From NCBI GenBank assembly GCA_900751885.1, contig CAADTH010000050.1, positions 62,001 to 126,000 on the forward strand: 64,000 nt of DNA. Direction: 5' to 3'. Each line of letters opens with the position of its first letter. Within the stretch, counting starts at the first letter, position 1. The notes beneath the pieces were generated by a model, which saw nothing but the letters and a program-made list of their open reading frames with translations, had not been told where the DNA came from and did not search any database. Source of the stretch: Clostridia bacterium. Its GTDB lineage: Bacteria; Bacillota; Clostridia; UBA1381. This document shows, in pieces, positions 35,650 to 45,272 of the stretch. The position numbers were made by a program, and so were the translations under genes.

Positions 35650-36342
35650 TTAGGATGCGGAGAAGCTGATTCCAAGCATACCGTCAGAACCTAATCTACC
35701 CTCTGCTTTTACATAATAGGTACCGGCAGGCAAGGTGGTTTTTGCATTTACATAATCTGTGGAATAGTCAAAGTCATAGACCTCATTCTCGTCATAGATG
35801 ACATAAGAAACAGGCTTGTCTGTCGGAACGGTAAACATGAAATTAACCGTCGAGGGTTTATCGAGTGTGAATGTCCAGTAGGAAGTAGAGCTGCGTGTAT
35901 ACTGCGAGCTATTTAGCGGCGTGCCGCTGAATACCTTTGGATTGGATGCTTTTGCGGAGCAGTTAAGCGTATAATCGATTGACTGATTGCCGGTTACGTT
36001 GCTGTAAACATTCACATAATATCTGCCCGGATTCAAATTTTCTGCCTGAAGAATAATATCTACATTGATTGTATCATCTGCGTGGTACAACACATTGCCG
36101 TTTGCATCGCAAAGATCGACAAATACGTTGTATGAGTTGTCCGTTATGACTTCTATATCATAGTCGTAGGTAAGCTGTTCAAGGTCTACGTAAGATAGAT
36201 CGGAAGAATCGGAGCCTGTCAAAACACCTCTTACCTGATCGTTCGGCAATAGCAAAAAAGCATCCTCCTGTGCGAATACAGAAAACGAAAGTGTGGATAA
36301 GAGCATTGCCAGTGATAAAATTCCTACCATTATTTTTTTCAT
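35650..36342 (-). CDS. secreted protein with two PPC-like beta-sandwich domains
   Basis: 230 residues: a signal peptide (1-24, ending VFAQE) and two beta-sandwiches of about 95 residues with the order of bacterial pre-peptidase C-terminal (PPC) domains. These have phrases such as LNPGRYYVNVYSN (about 104-116) and LPAGTYYVKAEGR (about 205-217) near their ends. There is no catalytic domain, so it is a free-standing surface or secreted module. ATG 36342 follows AGGAGATGATT. The gene has its own promoter and a hairpin leader. Confidence 0.78.
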   Translation of the reverse strand: MKKIMVGILSLAMLLSTLSFSVFAQEDAFLLLPNDQVRGVLTGSDSSDLSYVDLEQLTYDYDIEVITDNSYNVFVDLCDANGNVLYHADDTINVDIILQAENLNPGRYYVNVYSNVTGNQSIDYTLNCSAKASNPKVFSGTPLNSSQYTRSSTSYWTFTLDKPSTVNFMFTVPTDKPVSYVIYDENEVYDFDYSTDYVNAKTTLPAGTYYVKAEGRLGSDGMLGISFSAS

Positions 36343-36367
36343 ATGTAATCATCTCCTATAATTTATA

Positions 36368-36416
36368 ATGAAGCACTTCATGAACGTATTCTAACATAAA
36401 AAACAAAAATTGTCTA
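36368..36416 (-). promoter_or_regulatory. promoter and palindrome upstream of the PPC-like gene
   Basis: Minus-strand TAGACA (36416-36411), 17-bp spacer, TAGAAT (36393-36388). Just after the expected start, ATGAAG-CA-CTTCAT (36368-36381) is a perfect dyad that could be an operator or an mRNA hairpin. The remainder of the 385-bp gap up to the FUSC promoter is AT-rich and holds no gene I can support. Confidence 0.5.
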
Positions 36417-36622
36417 GTAATTTTTGTATAAAATTAATTAAAATATGGATATAAAATCAATAATTTTGAACAACTTTACCAGAAAACAAAAAAAATTACT
36501 TGCGGCACATGAAAATCAGGTGAGATCAAAAAGCATACTAAAATTTTCGACACAATACATTTCCTAAAATGAACAATGGTATTAAGCATTTTTTTGTGAT
36601 AAATACTTAGCGGGCGACATTA

Positions 36623-36651
36623 TTGAAAAGCAGGATAGAATTTGCTATAAT
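36623..36651 (+). promoter_or_regulatory. promoter of the FUSC gene
   Basis: TTGAAA (36623-36628), 17-bp spacer, perfect TATAAT (36646-36651), 76 bp before the start codon. Confidence 0.65.
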
Positions 36652-36727
36652 AAAAGGTGCATCAATTTGTAAAGATAGATAAATACCAGATAAAAATGTC
36701 CTGTGATTTAAAAAAAGGTGGAGTTTG

Positions 36728-38461
36728 ATGAATCGTTATCTAGGAAAAATAACAGAAAGTATAAAACAGAATTTTGCGTATGCGACGCTTAATTTTATTT
36801 TTATTATCATTTATGTCAATGTGTTTCAAAAGGTGTTTGGAAGAGAGAATTCCATTGTGGGAGTCATTTTCACAATTCTGATGTCTGCTTCCATGCTGCG
36901 GGACATGACGGCGGCGCCCGTCAAGCATTTATTTATACAATCTGCAGTATTGGTTTCGATGGGCATTTTTGCGAGTCTCGTGTCGTCCCTTGCGCCAATC
37001 GCGGCGTTTCCAATCAATTTGATTGCGGTGTTTGTGATTCTGTACTGCTTTACCTATGAGTATTCAAGCCATATGTATTTTCCATACATTCTCTCGTACC
37101 TGTTTATGGTGTTTATATCTCCTGTCTCGCCGCAGCATCTTCCGATGCGTCTGCTGGGACTTTTTGTGGGGGCTGTGTCTATTATTGTCTATCAGCTCGT
37201 AAAGGGGCGCAGACGGGTGGTAGAGACTGCACAGGATGTCCTGTCTGCGATGGCGGATGAGGCGGTTGAGTCCATCTATTTTCTTTTGACAGGCAAAGGA
37301 AAGCAAACGGAGGAAAGCGAGGTGCGCCATACGCTGACGAAGCTGATTCAAATTGTCTATGAACGCCGCAAGAGGGTTCTGCACATCTCGGATGCCAGCT
37401 TTTCCATGATTGACGCGGGAAGAGGATTGGAGCATATCATTTTGCTTCTGCAGGATATCGACGCGCCGGTCACAGCAAGAAAAAGGGAACTCTTGCAAAA
37501 GTGTGCACAATATCTGGAGCAGTTTCGTGCTTATGTGCGGCAGGAGACAGAGGAAATCCCAGAGATTGGAAAAAGTGATTTGACGGCGGACGAAACAAAT
37601 TGTGTGGAGATGGACTTTTACCATGCACTTGTGTATATCAGGGAACACCTGCTGCATATGTCTGACCCACAGAAGCGGATGCATTACCGCAGAACAATGC
37701 TTTCGATTTCTGTGCGGTTGAAGGCGGCGCTTGATATCAGTCCGGTACGTGTAATTTATGCAGGGAGAGTGGCAATTTTGATTGCCGTGGTTACGCTTTT
37801 GGTACAGGAGATGAACCTTACCTATGGGAAATGGATTATGTTTACGATTGCGTCGCTTTCCATGCCGTATGCAGACGATGTCGGAAAGAAAATGCGAAAG
37901 CGTATCCTTGCGACCATACTCGGCGGACTCATCGCCGTGGCGGCGTATGCGCTGATTCCATCCATGCTCGGGCGGACGGTGGTCATGATGCTTTCGGGAT
38001 ATCTTTCTTTTTATTTTGCGGATTATCTCGGCACGTTCGCTTGCTCCACGATTGGTGCGCTGGGTGGAGCGGTGCTCATGAATACCTTTGGGTTCAGTGA
38101 GGTCGGACAGGTGTTTTTGATTCGAATTGGGCTTATTTGCGTGGGTGCGGTCATTGCGGTTTTGGCAAACTGTGTTTTGTTTCCATACAAGCGGGAGACG
38201 GCAACGCGTCACCTGCTGAAAAAATATATCGAGACGACGCGCCTTCTCTCTGAGGTGTGCACTGCGGAGGAGGTGGACACACAGCTTTACTATTACCTCG
38301 TCATTGAAGCACACCTTCAGGAGGAAAAGCTCATGCAAAACAGGGAAGAGTCGGACAGTGAGATGGAAGACATTTTAGAGCAGTGCAGAAGGAAGGTGAG
38401 AAGAGCGCACCGGCATCATATCACGGGAATCAATTTTGTCTATTCCAAAGCGGAAGCATAA
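36728..38461 (+). CDS. FUSC/ArAE-type membrane protein
   Basis: 577 residues: a first block of about five transmembrane helices (about 14-160), a soluble helical domain (about 165-335), a second block of about five helices (about 340-480, LKAALDISPVRVIYAGRVAILIAV at about 333-356) and a C-terminal cytosolic tail. This duplicated layout is that of the fusaric-acid-resistance / aromatic-acid-exporter superfamily (FUSC, YccS-like). Substrates are unknown. ATG 36728 follows AAGGTGGAG; the TTG just before it is unlikely. It stands alone with its own promoter. Confidence 0.85.
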   Translation: MNRYLGKITESIKQNFAYATLNFIFIIIYVNVFQKVFGRENSIVGVIFTILMSASMLRDMTAAPVKHLFIQSAVLVSMGIFASLVSSLAPIAAFPINLIAVFVILYCFTYEYSSHMYFPYILSYLFMVFISPVSPQHLPMRLLGLFVGAVSIIVYQLVKGRRRVVETAQDVLSAMADEAVESIYFLLTGKGKQTEESEVRHTLTKLIQIVYERRKRVLHISDASFSMIDAGRGLEHIILLLQDIDAPVTARKRELLQKCAQYLEQFRAYVRQETEEIPEIGKSDLTADETNCVEMDFYHALVYIREHLLHMSDPQKRMHYRRTMLSISVRLKAALDISPVRVIYAGRVAILIAVVTLLVQEMNLTYGKWIMFTIASLSMPYADDVGKKMRKRILATILGGLIAVAAYALIPSMLGRTVVMMLSGYLSFYFADYLGTFACSTIGALGGAVLMNTFGFSEVGQVFLIRIGLICVGAVIAVLANCVLFPYKRETATRHLLKKYIETTRLLSEVCTAEEVDTQLYYYLVIEAHLQEEKLMQNREESDSEMEDILEQCRRKVRRAHRHHITGINFVYSKAEA

Positions 38462-38508
38462 AAAGCGGCGTATCCGTGTCAACCAGACACGGATACGCCG
38501 CTTTTTGA
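38459..38508. terminator. bidirectional terminator between FUSC and GH43 genes
   Basis: AAAAAGCGGCGTATCCGTGT pairs with ACACGGATACGCCGCTTTTT, a 20-bp perfect stem with A- and T-rich flanks. Confidence 0.95.
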
Positions 38509-38522
38509 AACGCAGATAAATA

Positions 38523-41351
38523 TTATCTTCCGATATCGTTCACGCTGTTTCCTGTTTTTTTCGCCCACTGCGCTGTTTCGGTTTGGTCTGTACCTGTGAG
38601 TACGAGGCAATGTTCCCGTTTGTCTTTGTCATAGGAGGCAAGTGCGTACATGGTGTAGACGTCGCCGGATTTGAAATATTGGTTCTTGTCAGGGTCGCCG
38701 TCCTTTTTAAAGGTGATTGTCACCTTGTGGTCCCCATCAAAGGTCCATGTGCCGAGATCATCCGCGAGTGTGCCTCGCGGCTTTAGAATGATATCAGAAG
38801 AAAGAACAGGGAGGTCTGTATTTTTGGCGGAGGAGCTGTTTCCAACGTCTGTCACAGTACCTGCATTGATGGAGTGACCGACGGAAGAAAGGCTCCATGT
38901 GCCATAGAGCATTTTTTCAGGAATCGGCTGTTCGGTTTCACCTGCGTAGACCATCGGCGAGACGATCGGCCAGCCGTCCTCTGTCCATAAGATTTTGCGA
39001 ACCTGGAGGTTTGCAAAGCCCTCCGGCTGTTTTCTGGCGTGCTCTACGAGATACCAATTATCGCCGTCATGCAAGATAGAATTGTGACCGTTTCCGTAAT
39101 AGGTCAGACCGTCAAGCTGATATGAGCCAATCATTTTGTAGCCCCACAGCTCAGTTTTATCTGCTTGTTCACTGTAGGATTTTCCAACCTGCCGGTCTTT
39201 CTGGTCGACAAATTGACGGTGGGATTCCTTTGCGAGAATGTCGGACATGGATTTTGAGACAGGTGTTCTCGCAACGCGGATATTGTAGTTGGTTCCCAGC
39301 CATCCATACGATGTGAACAGATAGCGGTAGCCTGTTTTTTCATTCGTAATCATATAAGGACCTTCAGGACCGTTGACACCGCTTGGTGTGGAGAACAGCC
39401 GCGCACCCACCTTGTCAGAGGTGGTAAGAATTGCTGCGCCTGAGGAATAGTCTACACCCTCCACACGTCCGTCAGCGGCAAGCTTTGCGCCGTGTATGCC
39501 CTTCCAGAAGGAACCCCAGAGGAAATACCTTGTTCCGTCCGTATCGACATAGATATTCGAATCGATTGCGTTGGTCGCGCTTGCATTGGTCGACGCGAGT
39601 ACCACACCGGCGTCCACTATTTTGCCGTCTGTAATGCGAGGTGACGAGCACTTTAACAGTCCCATTGCGGAATTTCTGCCGCCGAGCCCGGTTGAGACGG
39701 AATAATACAGCCAATATGGCGTTTCGCTGTCCTCCTCGGCGTAGAAGATATCCGGCGCCCAGACGCCGCTGTTCATGGTGGTATTCGAATAATTTTGCTG
39801 GAAGAAGCTTCTCATGGAGTCCGGAATTTGAAATGCGCTCATGTCAAGCCGTTTCCAGTGAATGAGATCGTCCGATTCAAAGGCGTCCATCACGTAAGGA
39901 TAACCTGTCATGTTCGCCTGCGTGGAATAGGCGTAGTATTTTCCTGATTGTGGGTCCTTGAAAATCGAGGGGTCATGCGCGCCGAAGGTGGTGGAGGCAG
40001 TATCCTCAGGCGAAGCGTTCGGGAATTGAACGCTTGCGCGCGGAAGATAGCCGGCAGTATAAGCGTATGCAACTATCATGCCATCAGGAAATTGAAGATG
40101 CTCCTCCACTTCCACGAGATAATATTCTGCGTCCGCACTGCACGAAAGCGCAAGGTCAATGGTTGCTTCCTCGCCAGGCTCAAGAAAAACGGTGTCACTT
40201 CTGAGTTGTCCTGTGAGCATTTTGTCGTCAGAATCGAATGGCGTACAGATAACTGTTGCTTTGCAAAAAACATCGCGGTAGTTTTTGAGCTGTGTTGACA
40301 CAGTGACTTGGATTCCATCCGCGAATTGATACAGCGGCTCCCCCTCATGGGAGGAAATCGGCGAAAGAGAGCCGTCCGCATACCAGATGAACTCCTTGAG
40401 CGTATGGGTGTCCGGCGTGCGGACATCATAAAGTGTAACAGGGGTTAAACCGATAGACAACGTGGTATCTTTGGCTTTCACTTTATCCAGTACGCCGTCC
40501 GCGCGGTATGAGGCAACCAGGACAAGGGCATCCTGCGCGCGGTAGGATGGGATGTTCAGGGCCAGATTCTTTGTGTCTGTACCGCTCTCATCAGAGGAAA
40601 CAGCGGTATTGTCGAGGAATTTCGTGTCGATGACCAAACGGTTATACTGTTCAATCAGCTGTCCGTTGATATCGGCAAGCTGATTGATTTGTTCTTTGGA
40701 AAGTGCATAGCCGTACAGCTGCAGATCGTCAACCATTCCCTTAAAATACTTATCCGCACTGTATTGGGATTTGCCGATATAGTTTTTGTCAGTCGCGCCG
40801 AGCGCATTCAGAGAGTAGGTAAGCGCAGCAGTGTCATTGAGCTGTCCGTTTATGTACAGGGAAAGCGTATCGCCCGACTTGACAACGATGATGTTTGTCC
40901 AGGTGTTTGGGGTAATCGGCGCGGACGCGTTGACGACAGTTTCACTGCTGTTTCCGCCGCTTTTTGTGATTGCAAAGCGCGGCGTGCTCCCTGCACTGCA
41001 CGTTAGAAACGCATAGGCGCTTTCCCCTGTACCGATATCGAATACTCTTGTCCAGACGTCTGTGCTGGATGGATTGACCCACACATTGATGGAAAAGTCG
41101 CCTGTGATATCGTTGGTGATTTCTGACGGAAGCTGGACATATTGACTGCTTCCATTCAGAGAAGCCGCTTTTCCTGCGCGCCCGTCTGTGAGGGAAGCGC
41201 CGCCTTGGAGTGTATAAGGACTGCCGCCCTCATCAAACGTCCAGGAATAAAGCGGCGCGTCACTATCTTGTGCAAACGAGACGGTTTGTACGGCAAACAG
41301 AAGACAAAGTCCTGTCAAAAAGGAAAAAAGCCGAAGATGTTGTTTTTTCAT
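38523..41351 (-). CDS. secreted LamG-GH43 endo-alpha-1,5-L-arabinanase
   Basis: Cuts the arabinan side chains of pectin outside the cell. 942 residues: signal peptide (1 to about 28, ending SFAQD), LamG/laminin-G-like sandwich (about 32-228), a middle beta region of unknown family (about 240-445), the GH43 five-bladed propeller (about 455-770), and a C-terminal domain (about 785-940) resembling the AbnA-type arabinanase C-terminal domain. Catalytic residues are the general base Asp460 (AHDPSIF), the pKa modulator Asp597 (NAIDSNIY) and the acid Glu663 (GPEGPYM). ATG 41351 is eight bases after GGGAG; the ATG at 41357 is too close to it. The propeller and the C-terminal domain favour endo-arabinanase over xylosidase. 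Confidence 0.92.
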   Translation of the reverse strand: MKKQHLRLFSFLTGLCLLFAVQTVSFAQDSDAPLYSWTFDEGGSPYTLQGGASLTDGRAGKAASLNGSSQYVQLPSEITNDITGDFSINVWVNPSSTDVWTRVFDIGTGESAYAFLTCSAGSTPRFAITKSGGNSSETVVNASAPITPNTWTNIIVVKSGDTLSLYINGQLNDTAALTYSLNALGATDKNYIGKSQYSADKYFKGMVDDLQLYGYALSKEQINQLADINGQLIEQYNRLVIDTKFLDNTAVSSDESGTDTKNLALNIPSYRAQDALVLVASYRADGVLDKVKAKDTTLSIGLTPVTLYDVRTPDTHTLKEFIWYADGSLSPISSHEGEPLYQFADGIQVTVSTQLKNYRDVFCKATVICTPFDSDDKMLTGQLRSDTVFLEPGEEATIDLALSCSADAEYYLVEVEEHLQFPDGMIVAYAYTAGYLPRASVQFPNASPEDTASTTFGAHDPSIFKDPQSGKYYAYSTQANMTGYPYVMDAFESDDLIHWKRLDMSAFQIPDSMRSFFQQNYSNTTMNSGVWAPDIFYAEEDSETPYWLYYSVSTGLGGRNSAMGLLKCSSPRITDGKIVDAGVVLASTNASATNAIDSNIYVDTDGTRYFLWGSFWKGIHGAKLAADGRVEGVDYSSGAAILTTSDKVGARLFSTPSGVNGPEGPYMITNEKTGYRYLFTSYGWLGTNYNIRVARTPVSKSMSDILAKESHRQFVDQKDRQVGKSYSEQADKTELWGYKMIGSYQLDGLTYYGNGHNSILHDGDNWYLVEHARKQPEGFANLQVRKILWTEDGWPIVSPMVYAGETEQPIPEKMLYGTWSLSSVGHSINAGTVTDVGNSSSAKNTDLPVLSSDIILKPRGTLADDLGTWTFDGDHKVTITFKKDGDPDKNQYFKSGDVYTMYALASYDKDKREHCLVLTGTDQTETAQWAKKTGNSVNDIGR

Positions 41352-41400
41352 AATCATCTCTCCCTCTATAAATTCATATTTTTCTGAATCAGTTAATTAT

Positions 41401-41429
41401 ATTATACAATGTTTTCCGCCGGTTTTCAA
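41401..41429 (-). promoter_or_regulatory. GH43 promoter
   Basis: Minus-strand TTGAAA (41429-41424), 17-bp spacer, TATAAT (41406-41401), ending 49 bp before the start codon. Confidence 0.7.
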
Positions 41430-41462
41430 TATGTTTTTGGACAGAATGCGATGAATATATGG

Positions 41463-43430
41463 TTACAGATACATAGGATGTTTTTTGACGTCGAATGCGG
41501 GGCGCATACATTCCACAATGATGCCGTAGAGCTTCTTTTTTTGTGGAAATGAGAGGGTATCATGTTGCAGATACAGTGTGTGGCCGTCTACAGAGCGAAT
41601 CGTGGTGCGAATGTTGATTCTTCCTGCAAAATCCAAAAACAGCCGGACAGGAGTACCGGGGGGAAGAGCACAGGCTTTTTTTGAGTGAACCGCAAGGGTA
41701 TCGCGCGAAAGGCTGGAAAGGGAAGCCTGGTATGTGTGCGCGCCTGCTTTGATCCATGTACTGTAGTTATGCCGCAGTACCAGCATGTCGGATGGCTGTG
41801 CCTTTGCGCGGTGATATGCCGCACGGATGCAATACAAAAGACCAATGCAGTTGTAACTGCACCAGATGGCATTCAGAAGGTACGCGTTGAGAGAAATCAT
41901 GCGCTGATACAGGTAGATACTGCCGGATATCAGACAAAGGACAGAGAGCGCCAGAAGGATAAGGTGGGGGAGGACAGCGCGAAACTGGAAATAGGACCGG
42001 TTCGGCTCTGCCGCTTTTGGCGTGACCTTGAAGCGGATGTCGCGGTGAGACAGCTCGCGCAGGATGGACATGCACATGTGCGGCGCCATGGCAATTTCAT
42101 AGATATGCGCCCATTTGAGTGTGCGCACGTTTGAGACAGTGCTTCGAAACAGGAGAAGCATGCCGGAAAAATAAGGGACGAAAAACTGTGCCAGGCGAGG
42201 GATGGGTGCATGAAGTGACTGCAGGGTGGTCAATAGAAACAGTATGGGCAGAAGCAGATAAATCATTTTTTGAAAGCAGGTGAACCAATAGAGCCAACCG
42301 TCAAAATAGCAGAGCTTCTGCATGGGAGAAAGGCTTCGATTCCGAAGAATTTTCGTGCGGCGCATCACCTGGAGATTGCCGCGGCACCAACGGTCGCGCT
42401 GTAGGGTGAGGTCTGCGTATACAGATGCACTCATGCCCAAAACCAGAGGCTCATTGATAAAGACTGTCCGAAGACCCCGTTCCTGGAGCTTGAGTCCGAC
42501 AGCCATGTCCTCTGTGATGGAAAAGGTCGGGTACATTCCAATTTCTATCACATACCGTCTGCGGAATACGACATTGGTGCCGACGTGGAGCACTGCGTTG
42601 TAGATTGCGCGTTTTTCCTGAACCTCACGCATAAAAAAGTCCTGTTCATTCGGAAGGTCTTTTTTATTCAAGCTGCGCTGGTACATGTCACGGTTATAAT
42701 AAATTTGCGGCGTCTGGACAAAGGCGGTGTCTTCGTCAGAAAAGTAACCGACGGTGCGCTTTAAAAACGCTTTGGTACAAATCATATCTGCGTCTAACAC
42801 AGCGAACAGCTCGCCTGAGGTTTTTGACAGCGCATGATTGATGTTGCCTGCTTTTGCGTGTTCATTCGTCGGGCGTGTGATGTAGCCAACGCCGCAGGTT
42901 CTGCATAAACGCCGTATGCTCGCGCGGCGTCCGTCGTCGCAGACATAAATATGAAGCTTTTTATGGTCATACTCCAGATTCAATGCCGCAAGGATAGTGC
43001 GCTCTAAGAGGTAGTCCGGCTCATTGTAGGTGCAAATCAGCACATCCACGGTGGGAAGTGCGCCATGAAAGTCAGAAAGCGTTTTTTTCTCGATTTTATA
43101 GTCGCGGAAGAAAAGAAGCTGAACGATAAAAAATTGGGTCAGCCCCATTGCTTCCGCGGTCAGAAGGAGAATACCGAGGGAAAATTCTAGGGGATGTGCG
43201 GTGGGAATTGTGGTTATGCGCCAGATGAGGTAGACCAAATCAATGATGAGATTGACCGCAATCAAAATTTTTTTGCATGCAGGGAAAAAGCGTGCGCCTG
43301 CCGCAGACAAGAGTAAAAGAGCCATTGCACAAAAAAAGTATATCATCCATATCACCAGCTTATTTTGATTTTTTGTTAGTCTTTCCAATATTGAAGCGGT
43401 TATGACTGGATGGATATAGGAATTGAACAT
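41463..43430 (-). CDS. BcsA/CelA-like membrane glycosyltransferase (GT2) with degenerate PilZ-like tail
   Basis: A processive GT2 polysaccharide synthase in the membrane. 655 residues: four N-terminal helices (about 28-112), the catalytic domain (about 125-370), three or four C-terminal helices (about 370-545) and a beta domain (about 550-650). Catalytic motifs are complete: DDG (166-168), DAD (214-216), TED (307-309) and QRDRW (345-349). The tail sits where cellulose synthases carry the c-di-GMP-sensing PilZ domain, but RxxxR and D/NxSxxG are not intact, so c-di-GMP control may be absent. No bcsB or other partner lies nearby. Start at ATG 43430 (GTG 43433 also possible); the ribosome site is weak. 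Confidence 0.85.
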   Translation of the reverse strand: MFNSYIHPVITASILERLTKNQNKLVIWMIYFFCAMALLLLSAAGARFFPACKKILIAVNLIIDLVYLIWRITTIPTAHPLEFSLGILLLTAEAMGLTQFFIVQLLFFRDYKIEKKTLSDFHGALPTVDVLICTYNEPDYLLERTILAALNLEYDHKKLHIYVCDDGRRASIRRLCRTCGVGYITRPTNEHAKAGNINHALSKTSGELFAVLDADMICTKAFLKRTVGYFSDEDTAFVQTPQIYYNRDMYQRSLNKKDLPNEQDFFMREVQEKRAIYNAVLHVGTNVVFRRRYVIEIGMYPTFSITEDMAVGLKLQERGLRTVFINEPLVLGMSASVYADLTLQRDRWCRGNLQVMRRTKILRNRSLSPMQKLCYFDGWLYWFTCFQKMIYLLLPILFLLTTLQSLHAPIPRLAQFFVPYFSGMLLLFRSTVSNVRTLKWAHIYEIAMAPHMCMSILRELSHRDIRFKVTPKAAEPNRSYFQFRAVLPHLILLALSVLCLISGSIYLYQRMISLNAYLLNAIWCSYNCIGLLYCIRAAYHRAKAQPSDMLVLRHNYSTWIKAGAHTYQASLSSLSRDTLAVHSKKACALPPGTPVRLFLDFAGRINIRTTIRSVDGHTLYLQHDTLSFPQKKKLYGIIVECMRPAFDVKKHPMYL

Positions 43431-43517
43431 CACAAAGCCACATTGTTATCATAAAAACGATTCTTGACGCATGGCAGTAGATGCGGTATGATAAAACAGA
43501 TGAGGAGAGAAATAAGA

Positions 43518-45227
43518 ATGCTGGAGGAGAAGCGCATGGAATTTCAATGCAAGCAGGATTTTTTGGATTTGCTGGAGCGGATGGTAGCTCCGCTCAGAGA
43601 GCGGTACACCTCTACAAAATCAGGGCTTAGGGTGGGCAATACAGGCGCGTATTATGACAAGACGACAATAGAGATGGAAGGTTTCTCGAGGATTTTATGG
43701 GGACTTGTGCCGATGTGGAAGGGCGGAGGAACCATTCTTCCCGGGTTCGATGAACTATATCGGCAGGGGCTTTCAAGCGGTACAGATCCAGAGTCATCAG
43801 GGTATTGGGGAGGATTTCACGACAAGGATCAGCATTTTGTGGAGATGGCGGCGATTGCGTTGGGGCTGATTTTGACGCCCGACAAGCTTTGGAATCCTCT
43901 TTCAGAGGGGGAAAAACAGCATTTGGTCACATGGCTGAATGGAATCAACCAATATACACTGTGTGAGAGCAATTGGCAGCTTTTTAATGTGCTGGTGAAT
44001 GTGGCATTGAAAAAGCTGGGGAGAGAGTACAGCCGGGAAAAAATGGAGTATGGGCTTTCGCTGATTGAATCCTATTATCAGGGAGACGGCTGGTATACCG
44101 ATGGAATCAGCAAAAGGCGAGACTACTATGTCTCCTTTGCAATTCATTATTACTGCCTTCTTTACTCTGTATTTATGGAGGAGGATGACCCACGGCGGGC
44201 AAAGCGGTTTCGGGAAAGAGCAGTGGAATTCGGACAGCAGTTCGTGTATTGGTTTGCAGAGGACGGTGCGTCCATTGCATATGGACGGTCGCTCACCTAT
44301 CGGTTTGCGCAGTGTAGTTTTTGGAGTGCATGTCTGTTTGCGGGAGTCGAGCCGTTTCCAATCGGCGTGATGAAGGGAATCATTGCGCGTCATTTTAAGG
44401 ATTGGATGTCGTATCCGATTTTTGATTCGGCAGGACTTTTGACGATTGGCTACCGGTATCCGAATTTACATATGGCAGAGTCATATAATGCGCCCGGTTC
44501 TCCCTATTGGAGCCTGAAGGCATTTTTGCTTCTGGCACTTTCGGATGACCATCCGGTTTGGCAGGTGGAATCTCAGCCGCTTCCGCCGCTCGACAGGATA
44601 AAAACGCTTGAGCATGCAAACATGGTTATGACGCGAAGTCCAGAGCATGTGTGTGCGTATGTATCGGGGCAATATGGGGGATATGCGGATAACCATGCGT
44701 CGGAGAAGTATTCGAAGTTTGTGTATTCCACCAAGTATGGCTTTAGCGTGCCGCGGTCCCAGCAGGATATCCATGAGAATGCGCCGGACAGTATGCTTGC
44801 GTTTGTCATTGATGGCATGGTATTTGTCAGAAGGGGTTGCAGCCGGTTTCAGATAGAGGACAATGCGGTAACATCCACATGGTCACCGTTTGCAGGGATT
44901 GAAGTGGAGACGACGGTTATTCCAGATGAAAACGGTCATACCAGGCGGCATGTCGTGACGAGTGAATACGACTGCGCTGCGTATGACTGCGGATTTTCTG
45001 TGCCAATGTATGAGCCGGGAGCAGTAAAGAGGACGCAGGAGGTGGGCATGGCAAAGGCGGAGAATGGAACGTATGGGTGTACGGTTTTCGGAGAGAGCGG
45101 CACAGGGGAGGTGCTGGATGCGAATCCGAACACCAATCTGATGTTTCCAAACAGCGTAATCCCTGCTGTGAGATATGGCATCAAAAAGGGAAGACAGGAG
45201 TTTGTGACAAGGGTGGAAGCGAAATAA
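43518..45227 (+). CDS. DUF2264 protein, probable glycoside hydrolase
   Basis: 569 residues with the N-terminal (alpha/alpha) barrel of DUF2264 (phrases EGFSRILWGLVP, FHDKDQHFVEMAAIALGL, CESNWQLFNVLVNVALKKLG, DGWYTDGISKRRDYYVSFAIHYYCLL, each about 40-60 residues apart from residue 50 to 215). A C-terminal beta domain follows (about 390-565). There is no signal peptide, so it acts in the cytosol. To my knowledge CAZy files DUF2264 proteins as GH154 beta-glucuronidases acting on arabinogalactan, which would suit the surrounding arabinanase and galactanase; the activity here is inferred. The start is ATG 43518 after GAGGAGAG (ATG 43536 also has a site). Confidence 0.82.
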   Translation: MLEEKRMEFQCKQDFLDLLERMVAPLRERYTSTKSGLRVGNTGAYYDKTTIEMEGFSRILWGLVPMWKGGGTILPGFDELYRQGLSSGTDPESSGYWGGFHDKDQHFVEMAAIALGLILTPDKLWNPLSEGEKQHLVTWLNGINQYTLCESNWQLFNVLVNVALKKLGREYSREKMEYGLSLIESYYQGDGWYTDGISKRRDYYVSFAIHYYCLLYSVFMEEDDPRRAKRFRERAVEFGQQFVYWFAEDGASIAYGRSLTYRFAQCSFWSACLFAGVEPFPIGVMKGIIARHFKDWMSYPIFDSAGLLTIGYRYPNLHMAESYNAPGSPYWSLKAFLLLALSDDHPVWQVESQPLPPLDRIKTLEHANMVMTRSPEHVCAYVSGQYGGYADNHASEKYSKFVYSTKYGFSVPRSQQDIHENAPDSMLAFVIDGMVFVRRGCSRFQIEDNAVTSTWSPFAGIEVETTVIPDENGHTRRHVVTSEYDCAAYDCGFSVPMYEPGAVKRTQEVGMAKAENGTYGCTVFGESGTGEVLDANPNTNLMFPNSVIPAVRYGIKKGRQEFVTRVEAK

Positions 45228-45236
45228 ATGGCATGA

Positions 45237-45272
45237 CAAAACCAGCACCTCCCATGAGGTGCTGGTTTTGTC
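45237..45272. terminator. bidirectional terminator between DUF2264 and methyltransferase genes
   Basis: AAAACCAGCACCTC pairs with GAGGTGCTGGTTTT around four bases, flanked by A- and T-runs. Confidence 0.92.

Noticed and set aside
37064..38338. A 424-residue open frame on the minus strand
   Set aside because: Antisense shadow of the FUSC gene; rich in His/Arg/Lys, no recognisable domain.
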